Origin: Halovivax sp.
GTDB lineage: Archaea; Halobacteriota; Halobacteria; Halobacteriales; Natrialbaceae
DNA length: 12,998 bases
Assembly (NCBI GenBank): GCA_007119345.1
Contig: SKPV01000003.1
Coordinates: 1 to 12,998 of the forward strand
Direction of reading: 5' to 3'
The notes beneath the pieces were generated by a model. That model had not been told where the DNA came from and did not search any database. It saw only the letters and a list, made by a program, of their open reading frames with translations. Both the position numbers and the translations under genes were made by a program. Of this stretch, positions 5,614-12,998 are shown piece by piece; the first letter of the stretch is position 1, and every line of letters begins with the position of its first letter.

Positions 5614-5748
5614 CGTCGCGGCGGTCGAAGCGATCGAGCTCCCGGTTCGGCCGCCACGGACGCTGGCCAACCCGACTGGACGCCACCCGGCTCGACACGA
5701 CTCGTCCGAGTTCGGTCCGATCGCCGCGCTCGCTCGCCGCGACCCAGA

Positions 5749-5757
5749 GTTTTTACC
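5749..5757 (+). promoter_or_regulatory. TATA-like box for the DNA ligase gene
   Basis: GTTTTTACC-type sequence (TTTTTA at 5750-5755) stands out in GC-rich DNA 27-32 bases before the ATG at 5782, the distance expected for a leaderless transcript. The preceding 135 bases after the TumE-like gene show no coding potential and no T-rich terminator. Confidence 0.55.
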
Positions 5758-5781
5758 GGGGTACGGTCCCAAGCCCCGCCA

Positions 5782-7911
5782 ATGCCCGTCGCCGACGAGG
5801 ACGAGGAGAACCCCTACCTCCGCGATCCGCCGACCGACTTTCGGCCGGTCGAAGCGCTCTCGGAGGCCGAGGCCGAGCGCCAGGTCGAGGTGCTGCGCGA
5901 GGCCGTCCGCGAGCACGACCGCCGGTACTACGTCGAGAACGACCCGATCATCGCCGACCGGGCCTACGACGCGCTGTTCGCCCGCCTTCGGGAGCTCGAG
6001 GCGGCGTTCGGCCTCGAGCACCCCGACAGCCCCACCCGCCGGGTGGGCGGCGAGCCCCTCGACGCGTTCGAGACCGTCGAGCACGTCGCGCCGATGCTCT
6101 CGATCGATCAGAGCGGCGAGGAGGCGGACGTCCGCGAGTTCGACGACCGGGTGCGCCGCGAGCTGGCGGCGAGCGGCCTCGTCGAGGCGGACCTCGAGGC
6201 CGGCGGCGACGGAGCCGCGGGGGTCGAGTACGTCTGCGAGCCGAAGTTCGACGGCGTCTCGATGGAGTTCGTCTACGAGGACGGCCGGCTCGAGCGGGCG
6301 GTCACCCGCGGCGACGGCCGGGAGGGCGACGACGTCACCGCAAACGCTCGAACCATCGCCTCGGTCCCCCAGCGGCTCCACGGCGACCACCCCGACTTCC
6401 TCGCGGTCAGGGGAGAGGTCTACATGCCCAAGGACGCCTTTCAGGCGCACAACCGCGAGCGCATCGAGCGCGGCGAGGAGCCCTTCGCCAACCCCCGGAA
6501 CGCGACCGCGGGGACGATCCGCCAGCTCGACCCATCCGTCGTCGCCGAGCGTCCGCTGCAGGTGTTCTTCTTCGAGGTGCTCGACTCCAGCGACGGCCTC
6601 GAGAGCCACTTGGAGGCCCTCGAGACCTTCCCCGGGTGGGGCTTGCGGATCACCGAGGAGCTGGAGCGCGCGGACTCGATCGACGACGCGATTCGCTACC
6701 GCGACGACCTGCTGGACCGGCGGGACGCCCTCCCCTACGAGATCGACGGCGTCGTCATCAAGGTCGACGACTTCGCGGCCCGCGAGGAGCTGGGCGCGAC
6801 CGCCCGCCACGACCGCTGGGCGTTCGCCTACAAGTTCCCCGCCCGCGCCGAGGTGACGACGATCCAGGACGTCGCCGTCCAGGTCGGCCGTACGGGGCGG
6901 GTGACGCCCGTCGCGCTGCTCGACCCCGTCGACGTCGGCGGCGTCACCGTCTCGCGGGCGAGCCTCCACAACCCCGCCGAGATCGCCGAGAAGGACGTGA
7001 ACGTCGGCGACACGGTCCGCGTCCAGCGCGCGGGCGACGTCATCCCGTACGTCGAGGAGGTCGTCGAGAAGGGCGGCGAGGGCCACTGGGAGCTCCCCGA
7101 GACCTGTCCCGTCTGCGACAGCGCGATCGAGCGGGAGGGTCCGATGGCGTTCTGCACGGGCGGGCTCGCCTGCGACGCCCAGCGCCGGCGCTCGATCGAG
7201 TACTACGCCAGCGACGACGGTCTCGACGTCGAGGGGCTGGGCGAGAAGTCGGTCCGCCAGCTGGTCGACGCGGGACTCGTCGAGACCGTCGCGGACCTCT
7301 ACGAACTCGATCACGAAGCGCTGACGGGTCTCGAGGGCTGGGGTGAGACCAGCGCCGAGAACGTCCTCGAAGAACTGGAGGCGAGCCGCGAGCCGCCCCT
7401 CTCCGACTTCCTCTCCGCGCTCGGGGTTCCGAACGTCGGTCCCACGACGGCCCGCGAACTCGCCCGCGAGTTCGGCTCGTTCGCGGAACTCCGCGAGGTC
7501 GCGGTCGACTCTCCCGGCGAACTCGAGCGCGTCGACGAGGTGGGTGAGACCGTCGCGCGAGCGGTTCACGAGTTCTTCGCGAGCGAGGCCAACGCGGCGG
7601 TCGTCGACCACCTCGTAGAGCACGTCGACCCGCGGGCGGCGGACGTCGAAGTCGGCGGCGACGAACTGGAGGGGCTCACGTTCGTCTTCACGGGCGCGCT
7701 CGACGAGTGGACTCGGAGCGAGGCCCAGGAGCTCGTCGAGGCCCACGGCGCCAACGCGACGGGGAGCGTCTCCGGCAACACGGACTACCTCGTGGCGGGG
7801 GAGAACGCGGGGGCGACGAAGACCGGGGAGGCCGAGGATCGTGGCGTCCCGGTGCTCGAGGAGGACGAGTTCCGGACGTTCCTCGCGGAGCGGGGTGTCT
7901 CGGCGTCGTAG
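5782..7911 (+). CDS. ligA: NAD-dependent DNA ligase (LigA/LigN)
   Basis: A complete 709-residue NAD+-dependent DNA ligase that seals nicks during replication and repair. Domains in order: domain Ia with HDRRYYVENDPIIADRAYDA (about 49-68), which binds the NMN half of NAD+; adenylation domain with the nucleotidyl-acceptor Lys155 in EPKFDGVS, followed by TRGDGREGDDVTAN and later YEIDGVVIKVDD; OB fold (VQVGRTGRVTPVA); a four-cysteine zinc finger with Cys442, Cys445, Cys458 and Cys464; helix-hairpin-helix repeats (about 475-620); and a C-terminal BRCT domain (about 632-709, LTFVFTGALDEWTR, TDYLVAG). All key residues are present and the length is slightly above the bacterial norm, partly from an acidic Gly-rich insert just before the catalytic lysine. 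The domain plan is bacterial; haloarchaea such as Haloferax volcanii are known to carry such a ligase (LigN) besides an ATP-dependent one. The ATG follows a TATA-like box. Confidence 0.98.
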   Translation: MPVADEDEENPYLRDPPTDFRPVEALSEAEAERQVEVLREAVREHDRRYYVENDPIIADRAYDALFARLRELEAAFGLEHPDSPTRRVGGEPLDAFETVEHVAPMLSIDQSGEEADVREFDDRVRRELAASGLVEADLEAGGDGAAGVEYVCEPKFDGVSMEFVYEDGRLERAVTRGDGREGDDVTANARTIASVPQRLHGDHPDFLAVRGEVYMPKDAFQAHNRERIERGEEPFANPRNATAGTIRQLDPSVVAERPLQVFFFEVLDSSDGLESHLEALETFPGWGLRITEELERADSIDDAIRYRDDLLDRRDALPYEIDGVVIKVDDFAAREELGATARHDRWAFAYKFPARAEVTTIQDVAVQVGRTGRVTPVALLDPVDVGGVTVSRASLHNPAEIAEKDVNVGDTVRVQRAGDVIPYVEEVVEKGGEGHWELPETCPVCDSAIEREGPMAFCTGGLACDAQRRRSIEYYASDDGLDVEGLGEKSVRQLVDAGLVETVADLYELDHEALTGLEGWGETSAENVLEELEASREPPLSDFLSALGVPNVGPTTARELAREFGSFAELREVAVDSPGELERVDEVGETVARAVHEFFASEANAAVVDHLVEHVDPRAADVEVGGDELEGLTFVFTGALDEWTRSEAQELVEAHGANATGSVSGNTDYLVAGENAGATKTGEAEDRGVPVLEEDEFRTFLAERGVSAS

Positions 7912-7939
7912 GCGGCGCGCTTCGGCTGCGTCGGGGCCC

Positions 7940-8890
7940 CTATTCGAGGGGAAGCCGGTCGGCGATCCCGGTGAGCCGTTCGACGCCGTGCACGTCCGCT
8001 TCGGCCTCCGGCAGCGTGAGGGCCTCGAGCTCGGGGAACGTCCGCCGGATCTCGGCGACGCGCGCCTCGTTGCGGCGGGCCCGCCTCCGACAGCGCGCAC
8101 AGTCGTCGTCGTGGGCCTCGAGCACGCGGTTGACGACGATCCGCCGGACCGGGATCTCCTCCGCCCGGAGTCGGGCGACTAGTCGCTCGGTCTCGGCGAT
8201 CGCCATCGATTCGGGGATCGTCACGACGCGAAACGCCGTCCGCTCCGAATCCGTGAGCACCTCGCGGGCGCCTTCGAGGCGGTCGCGGAGCGCTTCGAGG
8301 TCGTCGGTTCCGTCGGCGCGACCGGCGGCGGCCAGCGGACCGAACATCATGCCCCTCGCGGCGGTGCCGATGCGCCGGGCCTGGTCGCGAAGCGACCCGG
8401 TCGTCCGAAGGGCCAGCCCCATCACCTCGGGGAGCGCGAACAGCCGAAGCGTGTGGCCGGTCGGGGCCGTGTCGAAGACGACCGCGTCCCACCGCTCGTC
8501 CGCCGCGTACTCGGCGAAGAGGTCTAGCGCGGCCAGCTCGTCGCTTCCCGCGGGCGCCCCGGCGGCGAAGATCCGTTCGACCTCGGCGTCCGACAGGGAG
8601 ATGCCGGCCGATCGCAGGTCGGCGGCGAGGGCCGTCGCGATCCGCTCGTACCGCCCGGCGCGTGCCTCCGGATCGATCTCGACCGCCCAGAGGCCCGCGC
8701 GGAGCCGGCGAGGTTCCGGTCCGAGTTCGGCCCCGTAGGCGTCGGACAGCGAGTGGGCCGGATCCGTCGAGACGACGAGCGTCCGGCGACCGCGGTCCGC
8801 ACTGGCGAGGCCGGTCGCCGCCGCGCAGGTCGTCTTGCCGACGCCGCCTTTGCCGCCGTAGAGTATGCACGCGGGATGAGTCGTGACCAT
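7940..8890 (-). CDS. Get3/ArsA-family ATPase (TRC40 type)
   Basis: A 316-residue P-loop ATPase of the ArsA/Get3 class. Seen directly: the deviant Walker A motif GGKGGVGKTT (12-21, with the signature second lysine at Lys14), switch I STDPAHSLSDA (41-51, candidate catalytic Asp50), switch II FDTAPTGHTLRL (139-150), a 'VTIPESMAIAETER' loop (223-236) and the zinc-binding pair Cys264-x-x-Cys267 that holds Get3 dimers together. It is a single ATPase domain, not the fused two-domain ArsA of arsenic operons, and no ArsB, ArsD or ArsR lies nearby, so membrane-protein targeting (tail-anchored proteins) is more likely than arsenite export. The gene is 47 bases downstream of the ABC permease on the same strand and may be cotranscribed. 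A GGGGGA run precedes the ATG at 8890. It converges on ligA with a 28-base gap. Confidence 0.93.
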   Translation of the reverse strand: MVTTHPACILYGGKGGVGKTTCAAATGLASADRGRRTLVVSTDPAHSLSDAYGAELGPEPRRLRAGLWAVEIDPEARAGRYERIATALAADLRSAGISLSDAEVERIFAAGAPAGSDELAALDLFAEYAADERWDAVVFDTAPTGHTLRLFALPEVMGLALRTTGSLRDQARRIGTAARGMMFGPLAAAGRADGTDDLEALRDRLEGAREVLTDSERTAFRVVTIPESMAIAETERLVARLRAEEIPVRRIVVNRVLEAHDDDCARCRRRARRNEARVAEIRRTFPELEALTLPEAEADVHGVERLTGIADRLPLE

Positions 8891-8937
8891 TCTATCCCCC
8901 TACGCGGGCTGGGCTGAAAACGAGCGCGCCGGCGCCG

Positions 8938-9804
8938 CTAGAGGTCGGTCCGCTCGAACCGCCGGTACCCGATCGCCAGCGGCACGGCGATCCAGAGCGC
9001 GAGGATGACGAACGCGAACCAGTGTTGCAGGTAGAACGGCTGGGACGCGGCCTCGCCGGCCAGGTCGGTCTGGAACGTCTCGCCGTAGGCGACGGCGGAC
9101 GCGTTCGGGATCTCGTCGTACCGGATCGATAACAGCGCCATGAGCGAATCCCAGAAGACCACGAAGAGGTCGAACCGGAAGACGAGTCGCTCGGCGTCGC
9201 CGCTGAAGAGTCCGAGCTGGCCGTTTATCCAACCGAAGATGCTGTCCCAGAAGTACAGCAAAATGAAGAACCCGAAGCCGGCGACGTTCGCCCGCGTCTC
9301 CGTGCTGACCAGCGACGACATCCCGATCCCGACGGCGACGAAGACGGTCCCGAACAGGAGCGTCACGAGGACGAACGCCACGTACTCGTAGACGGGAAGC
9401 GTGCCGAAGTGGACCAGGACGATGAGGGCTGCCGGAACGAAACCGGACAGGATCGCCGCCGTGAGCAGCCCGGACCGGCCGATGAACTTGCCGACGATGA
9501 CCTCGCCTCTCGTGTGCGGGAGCGAGAGCAACACCTTGATGCTCCCGAGTTCGCGCTCGCGAACGATCGATTTGATGCTCACGACGAGTCCGGTCAGCGG
9601 AATGAGGATCGTGATCGCGAGAACGGCCGAGACCCCGAGGACGCCGATGAGGAAGAGTTCGTCCTCCCCCGGACTCGTCGCACCCCGGGAGGCGATCAGC
9701 GAGAAGCCGGCGATCGAGAGGACGAACAGCGCCACCAGCCCCCACAGCAGCTTCGAGCGGATCCCGTCCTGGAAGTCCTTCTTCGCGACGGCCCGGTAGC
9801 TCAT
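8938..9804 (-). CDS. ABC-2 type transporter permease subunit
   Basis: A 288-residue integral membrane protein with about six hydrophobic helices, near residues 18-38, 50-75, 113-135, 140-163, 170-190 and 263-281, typical of ABC-2/NosY-type permeases. The N-terminus (MSYRAVAKKDFQDGIRSK) is the amphipathic coupling-type helix these proteins carry before the first span. Between spans 2 and 3 is the cytoplasmic loop VRERELGSIKVLLSLPHTRGE, the conserved region ('E-x-G-T/S-x-x-x-L-L-S-x-P-x-x-R') that contacts the ATPase. The long loop between spans 5 and 6 should face outside. Its ATG overlaps the stop of the ATPase gene by four bases (ATGA), so the two are translated together. Substrate is unknown; lipids, peptides, drugs or copper-enzyme maturation factors are all served by relatives. 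Confidence 0.92.
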   Translation of the reverse strand: MSYRAVAKKDFQDGIRSKLLWGLVALFVLSIAGFSLIASRGATSPGEDELFLIGVLGVSAVLAITILIPLTGLVVSIKSIVRERELGSIKVLLSLPHTRGEVIVGKFIGRSGLLTAAILSGFVPAALIVLVHFGTLPVYEYVAFVLVTLLFGTVFVAVGIGMSSLVSTETRANVAGFGFFILLYFWDSIFGWINGQLGLFSGDAERLVFRFDLFVVFWDSLMALLSIRYDEIPNASAVAYGETFQTDLAGEAASQPFYLQHWFAFVILALWIAVPLAIGYRRFERTDL

Positions 9805-10736
9805 ACCGTCACCTCCGCCCGCTCGGTCGTGTAGGCGTGGAAGACGTCCTCGAGCGAGGCCTCCCGGGTCGAGAAGTCCTCGACCTCGATGCCGGCGTTT
9901 TCGATCGCCGCGAGCACGTCCGTCTTCGAGCCGCCCTCGCTCTGGACGATCAGCACGGGCCCCTCGCCCTCTCGACGACGTTCGACCGAGGTGACGCCGG
10001 CGACACCCTCCACGGCCGCGACGGCGCCGTCGGTGACGCGGTCGACCTCGACGCGCAGCGAGGAGCCTCCCGAGACGGACTCGCGAAGCCCCTCGACCGT
10101 GTCCTCCGCGACCAGTCGCCCCTCCCGGACGATGCCGACGCGGTCACAGACCGCCTCGACCTGCCCCAGGATGTGACTGGAGAAGAAGACGGTCGCGCCG
10201 CGGGCGTTCTCTTCGCGGACGAGTTCGCGCATCTCGCGGGCGCCGTTGGGGTCGAGCCCCGTGGTCGGTTCGTCGAGGATCAGCAGGTCGGGCTCGTCGA
10301 CCAGCGCCATCGCGAGCAGCAGGCGCTGGGCCATCCCCTTCGAGTAGCCGCCGGCCTTCCGGTCGGCGTCCTCGGGGTCCAGCCCGACGCGCGCCAGGAG
10401 CTCGTCGGGATCGTCGTCGGCCTCCTTCGACTCGACGGCGAACTCGAGGTGCTGGCGGCCGGTCAGGCGGTCGTAGGTGTTGTATCCCTCGGGGAGCACG
10501 CCGATGCGCTGGCGGATCTCTTTGCTCCGCTCCTGGGCGTCCATCCCGAGGACGGTCACGTGTCCGGCGGACGGCCTGACGAAGTCGAGGACCATGTTGA
10601 TCGTCGTCGACTTCCCGGCCCCGTTGGGTCCGAGGAAGCCGTAGATTTCGCCGTCCTCGACGGTCAACGAGAGTCCGTCTACGGCGACGACGTCGCCGAA
10701 GTACTTCGAGACGTCGTCGATCGCGATCGCTGCCAT
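9801..10736 (-). CDS. ABC transporter ATP-binding protein (ABC-2 exporter)
   Basis: The 311-residue ATPase has every nucleotide-binding motif: Walker A GPNGAGKST (36-44), Q-loop region around VLPEGYNTYDRLT (80-92), signature YSKGMAQR (131-138, a common variant of LSGGQ), Walker B LLILDEP (151-157) with catalytic Glu156, D-loop and switch histidine His188 in FFSSHI. After about residue 215 comes an extra C-terminal domain ending 'STREASLEDVFHAYTTERAEV', the usual tail of exporter ATPases of the NosF/DrrA/CcmA kind. It powers the permease encoded by the overlapping next gene. The ATG at 10736 lies about 25 bases after a TATA-like box, so the transcript is likely leaderless and begins the ABC (and possibly Get3-like) transcription unit. 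Confidence 0.96.
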   Translation of the reverse strand: MAAIAIDDVSKYFGDVVAVDGLSLTVEDGEIYGFLGPNGAGKSTTINMVLDFVRPSAGHVTVLGMDAQERSKEIRQRIGVLPEGYNTYDRLTGRQHLEFAVESKEADDDPDELLARVGLDPEDADRKAGGYSKGMAQRLLLAMALVDEPDLLILDEPTTGLDPNGAREMRELVREENARGATVFFSSHILGQVEAVCDRVGIVREGRLVAEDTVEGLRESVSGGSSLRVEVDRVTDGAVAAVEGVAGVTSVERRREGEGPVLIVQSEGGSKTDVLAAIENAGIEVEDFSTREASLEDVFHAYTTERAEVTV

Positions 10737-10760
10737 ACTGCGGCTGACTCGCGACGTGAA

Positions 10761-10771
10761 CTAAAGTATTG
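10761..10771 (-). promoter_or_regulatory. TATA-like box of the ABC exporter operon
   Basis: The minus strand reads AATACTTTAG 25-34 bases ahead of the ATG at 10736, in a locally AT-rich patch. Spacing fits a leaderless start. It is the strongest promoter-like element on this strand, which suggests that the exporter genes and perhaps the ATPase gene 47 bases beyond them share it. Confidence 0.6.
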
Positions 10772-10801
10772 TCACTCCCGCTCGAGATCCGCGAGTCGGT
10801 G

Positions 10802-10824
10802 CGCGACGGTCCGAGACGGTCGCG
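10802..10824. repeat. Inverted repeat CGCGAC-N11-GTCGCG after the 89-residue gene
   Basis: A perfect 6-base inverted repeat with an 11-base loop lies about 27 bases downstream of the stop codon of the small minus-strand gene and upstream of the exporter promoter. It could help end transcription of the small gene, but no T-run follows, so a terminator call would be weak. Confidence 0.3.
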
Positions 10825-10850
10825 GGGCCGGACTCGGGGGCCCGATCCCG

Positions 10851-11120
10851 TCAGATCGCCTCGTCCGGTTCGTAACGCTCGGCGGTGCGGTCGGCTTCGG
10901 CCGCGTACCGTTCGCGGGTTTCGGGATCGTCGACGGGCTGGAGGTCGCCGGTGTCGATCGGCACGGCCGCCGTCGGCGCCGACCCGGCCCGCAGGGCGTT
11001 GGCGTTGCGCTCGCGACGCTGGTAGCGACTCCCGTCGGGCGTCGCGTAGACGAGCGTCACCAGGTTGCGATCGTCGACGGTCCGTTCGACGAGCCAGCAG
11101 CGGACGGTCGAATCGCTCAC
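10851..11120 (-). CDS. Conserved haloarchaeal hypothetical protein, 89 residues
   Basis: A small acidic protein that reads as real coding sequence: strong G/C at third positions, and residues in the pattern 'TVRCWLVERTVDDRNLVTLVYATPDGSRYQRRER' (two beta strands joined by a turn), followed by a loop with ALRAGSAPTAAVPID and a charged C-terminal helix DDPETRERYAAEADRTAERY. I recall similar short proteins in other haloarchaea, none with a known role. The single cysteine is not part of a motif. The GTG start at 11120 is about 28 bases after a weak TATA-like CACTTTCG on the minus strand. It is divergent from the PH-like membrane protein gene and precedes the ABC operon with its own promoter. No membrane segment or signal peptide is visible. 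I give no function. Confidence 0.8.
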   Translation of the reverse strand: MSDSTVRCWLVERTVDDRNLVTLVYATPDGSRYQRRERNANALRAGSAPTAAVPIDTGDLQPVDDPETRERYAAEADRTAERYEPDEAI

Positions 11121-11228
11121 GATCCGTCGTTGGGCGCCCAGCCCCGAAAGTGTCTCCCTCGGCCGAGCGACGACCCGGATCGGGCGATCGACCGACGTAG
11201 CCCCTCCCTAGCGCGGACGTACGGTCGG

Positions 11229-11237
11229 GATAGTATT
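11229..11237 (+). promoter_or_regulatory. TATA-like box of the PH-like membrane protein gene
   Basis: GATAGTATT is the only AT-rich word in the divergent gap. Its centre is about 31 bases before the ATG at 11264, which fits a very short leader, but only about 7 bases before the alternative GTG at 11240. This favours the ATG as start. Confidence 0.45.
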
Positions 11238-11263
11238 GGGTGGCGGTGGAGAACGCCCGGGAG

Positions 11264-12058
11264 ATGACCTGGCACGACCGCGTCGACGAGCTCCTGTTCG
11301 CCGGCGAGTCGGTCCAGGAGCGCGTCGCGGTCGGGGGCCACGAGCTGGTGGTCACCAGCCACCGGGTGCTCTCGTTCGCCCCCGACGACGCGAGCGGTCC
11401 GCGGTATCGCCACGTGGACCGGCCGAACGTCGCCGACGTGCGGATCGAGACGCACGACCCGCTTCGCACGCTCGGCTGGGCGATACTACTCGGCGCGCTC
11501 AGCGCCGCGCTGGTGTACGTCGCCGCGACCGCCGATTTCGCGGGGGCGGTCCCGGCGCTCAACGGCGGCGGGCCGGGGATGGGCGCGGTCGACGGAACGA
11601 TCGAAGCGATCGAGTCGATGCTCGCGACCTTCGAACTGGTCCTGCTCGGCCTCGCCGCGCTCGCCGCCCTGGCAGCGTTGGCCGCGTTCGCCTGGTACCT
11701 CCGCGATCGCGAGCGGCGTCTCGTCGTCGCCGTCGTGGGCGAGGAGGACCTCGCGACCCCGCTCCCGCCGGACCCCGAGGAGGCCGTGCGGGTGCTGGAG
11801 TCGGCGATCGAGGGGAACCCGGGCGAGGATCCGCGGCCGATCTCCCCGGCAGCCGGTCCGGCGTCCGGCTCGGTCGAGGTCGCGGGAGGTCGCGGCGCCG
11901 GGTCGAGCGACGGCGAACCGAGCAGGATCGGTTCGGACGGCGGCACCACCGACGAGACGGCCGCCCGCGCGGACGAGACGGCCGCCCGCGCCGACGCCGA
12001 GGTTCTCGATCCCGACGCCGGCGAGTCGGATGCCGGCGACCGATCGGCCGACGACTGA
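11264..12058 (+). CDS. PH-like (bPH2/YdbT-type) domain membrane protein with an acidic repetitive tail
   Basis: As started at the ATG (264 residues): a PH-like domain from DELLFAGESVQERVAVGGHELVVTSHRVLSF to about residue 64 ('V-x-x-x-H-E-L-V-V-T-S-H-R-V-L' is the usual pattern of short bacterial and archaeal PH-like modules), two membrane helices (about 69-90 and 121-146, the second nearly all Ala/Leu), a cytoplasmic segment 'RRLVVAVVGEEDLATPLPPDPEEAVRVLESAIEG', and a disordered acidic tail of about 80 residues. The tail carries a 7-residue repeat (DETAARA twice). An in-frame GTG at 11240 would add eight residues; I prefer the ATG because of the TATA-like box spacing. The protein is probably an inner-membrane protein with both ends in the cytoplasm. 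Function is unknown. The uvrC gene starts 51 bases downstream on the same strand, a spacing that allows, but does not prove, cotranscription. Confidence 0.78.
   Translation: MTWHDRVDELLFAGESVQERVAVGGHELVVTSHRVLSFAPDDASGPRYRHVDRPNVADVRIETHDPLRTLGWAILLGALSAALVYVAATADFAGAVPALNGGGPGMGAVDGTIEAIESMLATFELVLLGLAALAALAALAAFAWYLRDRERRLVVAVVGEEDLATPLPPDPEEAVRVLESAIEGNPGEDPRPISPAAGPASGSVEVAGGRGAGSSDGEPSRIGSDGGTTDETAARADETAARADAEVLDPDAGESDAGDRSADD
11951..11992 (+). repeat. Two tandem 21-bp copies encoding DETAARA in the acidic tail
   Basis: Units 11951-11971 and 11972-11992 differ only at the last base (G or C). The period is in frame, so copy-number change would lengthen or shorten the disordered tail by seven residues without a frameshift. 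Confidence 0.9.
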
Positions 12059-12109
12059 GCCGAGGGTCGCGCGTCAGGCTCAAACCCTCCGACTCCCTAG
12101 GCGGGTTCG

Positions 12110-12998
12110 ATGGAACCCGAAGCGGTTCGCGAGGCCGCGTCCGACCTGCCGCGCGAGCCGGGCGTCTACCAGTTCCTCGCGGAGGGGACGACGCTGTACG
12201 TCGGGAAGGCGGTCGACGTCCGCTCGCGGGTGCGGTCGTACGCCGACCCGCGGAGCGCGCGCATCCGGCGGATGGTCCGGCGGGCCGACGCGGTCGACGT
12301 GGCGGTCACGGACACCGAAACTCAGGCGCTGTTGCTCGAGGCGAACCTCATCAAGCGCCACCAGCCGCGCTACAACGTCCGGCTGAAAGACGACAAGTCC
12401 TACCCGATGGTCCAGCTCACCGACCACGAGGCCCCGCGGATCGAGGTCACCCGCGATCCGAACGAGGCGGCGACGGTCTACGGCCCGTTCACGAACAAGG
12501 GGCGGGTCGACACCGTCGTGAAGGCGCTGCGCGAGATCTACGGCGTCAGGGGCTGCTCGGACCACAAGTACGCCGGTCGGGATCGGCCCTGCCTCGACTA
12601 CGAGATGGGGCTGTGCACCGCCCCCTGTACCGGCGAGATCGCGACCGAGGCGTACGCGGCCGACGTCGGGCGGGTGCGTCGATTCTTCGAGGGCGAGACG
12701 GGCGTCCTGACGGATCCGCTCGAATCCGAGATGGCGGCGGCGGCCGACGACCGGAACTTCGAGCGGGCGGCGAACCTGCGGGACCGGCTGGAAGCGGTCG
12801 AGCGCTTCCACGGCGAGGGCGGCGAGGCGGTCCAGTCGCCCGACGACGAGCGCACCGTCGACGTCCTCGGCGTCGCGATCGAGGGCGAGGAGGCGACCGT
12901 CGCTCGCCTGCGCGCAGAACGCGGCCGGCTGGTCGGGCGCGATCGGTACACGCTCGCCGCGCCCTACGGCGCCGACGAGGGCGTTCCCACCGTTCTCG
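12110..12998 (+). CDS. uvrC: UvrABC excinuclease subunit C (UvrC), N-terminal part cut by the window end
   Basis: The reading frame starts at ATG 12110 and is open to the last base (296 full codons), so the gene continues outside. Seen in order: GIY-YIG nuclease domain (about 15-95) with GVYQF, LYVGKA, the arginine-rich helix and Glu in LLLEANLI, then YNVRLKDDKSYP; a cysteine-rich block with GCSD, RPCLDYEMGLC and APC (four cysteines, the set now associated with an Fe-S cluster in UvrC); a UVR helix pair (about 203-230, FERAANLRDRLEAVERF) that binds UvrB; and the start of the RNase H-like region (VDVLGVAIEGEEATVARLR). With UvrA and UvrB it makes both incisions around bulky lesions. The second nuclease centre and HhH region lie beyond the window. 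Only CAAACCC near 12081 resembles a promoter element. Confidence 0.96.
   Translation, partial: MEPEAVREAASDLPREPGVYQFLAEGTTLYVGKAVDVRSRVRSYADPRSARIRRMVRRADAVDVAVTDTETQALLLEANLIKRHQPRYNVRLKDDKSYPMVQLTDHEAPRIEVTRDPNEAATVYGPFTNKGRVDTVVKALREIYGVRGCSDHKYAGRDRPCLDYEMGLCTAPCTGEIATEAYAADVGRVRRFFEGETGVLTDPLESEMAAAADDRNFERAANLRDRLEAVERFHGEGGEAVQSPDDERTVDVLGVAIEGEEATVARLRAERGRLVGRDRYTLAAPYGADEGVPTVL

Noticed and set aside
5008..8100. A 1030-residue minus-strand open frame antisense to the DNA ligase
   Set aside because: It is a by-product of GC-rich codons on the other strand. The product is low-complexity Arg/Asp/Leu/Val, has no recognisable domain, and overlaps ligA, whose motifs are all intact.
7940..8890. 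Arsenite-pump ATPase of an ars operon
   Set aside because: The protein has a single ATPase domain with the Get3 CxxC pair, and no arsB, arsD, arsR or arsC gene is adjacent.

Overview
The window comes from a halophilic archaeon (class Halobacteria). The evidence is a GC-rich sequence with strong G/C preference at third codon positions, very acidic predicted proteins, frequent GTG starts, archaeal TATA-like boxes about 25-30 bases before several start codons (leaderless or short-leader genes), and families with a haloarchaeal flavour (an NAD-dependent DNA ligase with a bacterial domain plan, a Get3/ArsA ATPase, and an HTTM protein followed by a DCC-type oxidoreductase). I cannot name the genus.

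Layout. (1) 1-1068, plus strand: the C-terminal end of an HTTM (vitamin-K-carboxylase-like) membrane protein that starts outside the window, then a DCC-family thiol-disulfide oxidoreductase. (2) 1176-3639, minus strand: four small metabolic or stress genes in the same direction, in transcription order an AhpD-like carboxymuconolactone decarboxylase, a SnoaL-like protein, an aldo/keto reductase and a SRPBCC protein. A four-copy 25-bp tandem repeat fills the gap between the SnoaL and reductase genes. (3) 3640-4015: a gene-poor stretch that holds an apparent relic of a minus-strand gene, namely an acidic Gly/Asp C-terminal tail with a frameshift and no start. (4) 4016-7911, plus strand: a VOC/glyoxalase-fold protein, a two-gene putative toxin-antitoxin cassette (winged-helix DUF7342-like protein plus a TumE/DUF6516-like protein) with its own AT-rich promoter, and the NAD-dependent DNA ligase. 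(5) 7940-11120, minus strand: a conserved 89-residue protein, an ABC-2 exporter (ATPase and permease overlapping by 4 bases) and a Get3/ArsA-type ATPase 47 bases downstream. (6) 11264-12998, plus strand: a PH-like membrane protein with an acidic repetitive tail, then the N-terminal part of UvrC, cut by the window end.

How the genes work together. Most of the window is chromosomal housekeeping: DNA ligation (LigA), nucleotide excision repair (UvrC), membrane export and membrane-protein targeting (ABC-2 exporter, Get3-like ATPase). The accessory character is concentrated at 3640-5613, where a decayed gene and the putative toxin-antitoxin pair sit between core genes. I see no rRNA, tRNA, CRISPR array, transposase or replication origin. 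I do not see a clearly unprecedented system. The toxin-antitoxin-like pair with its own operator-like inverted repeat is the best candidate for something poorly characterised.
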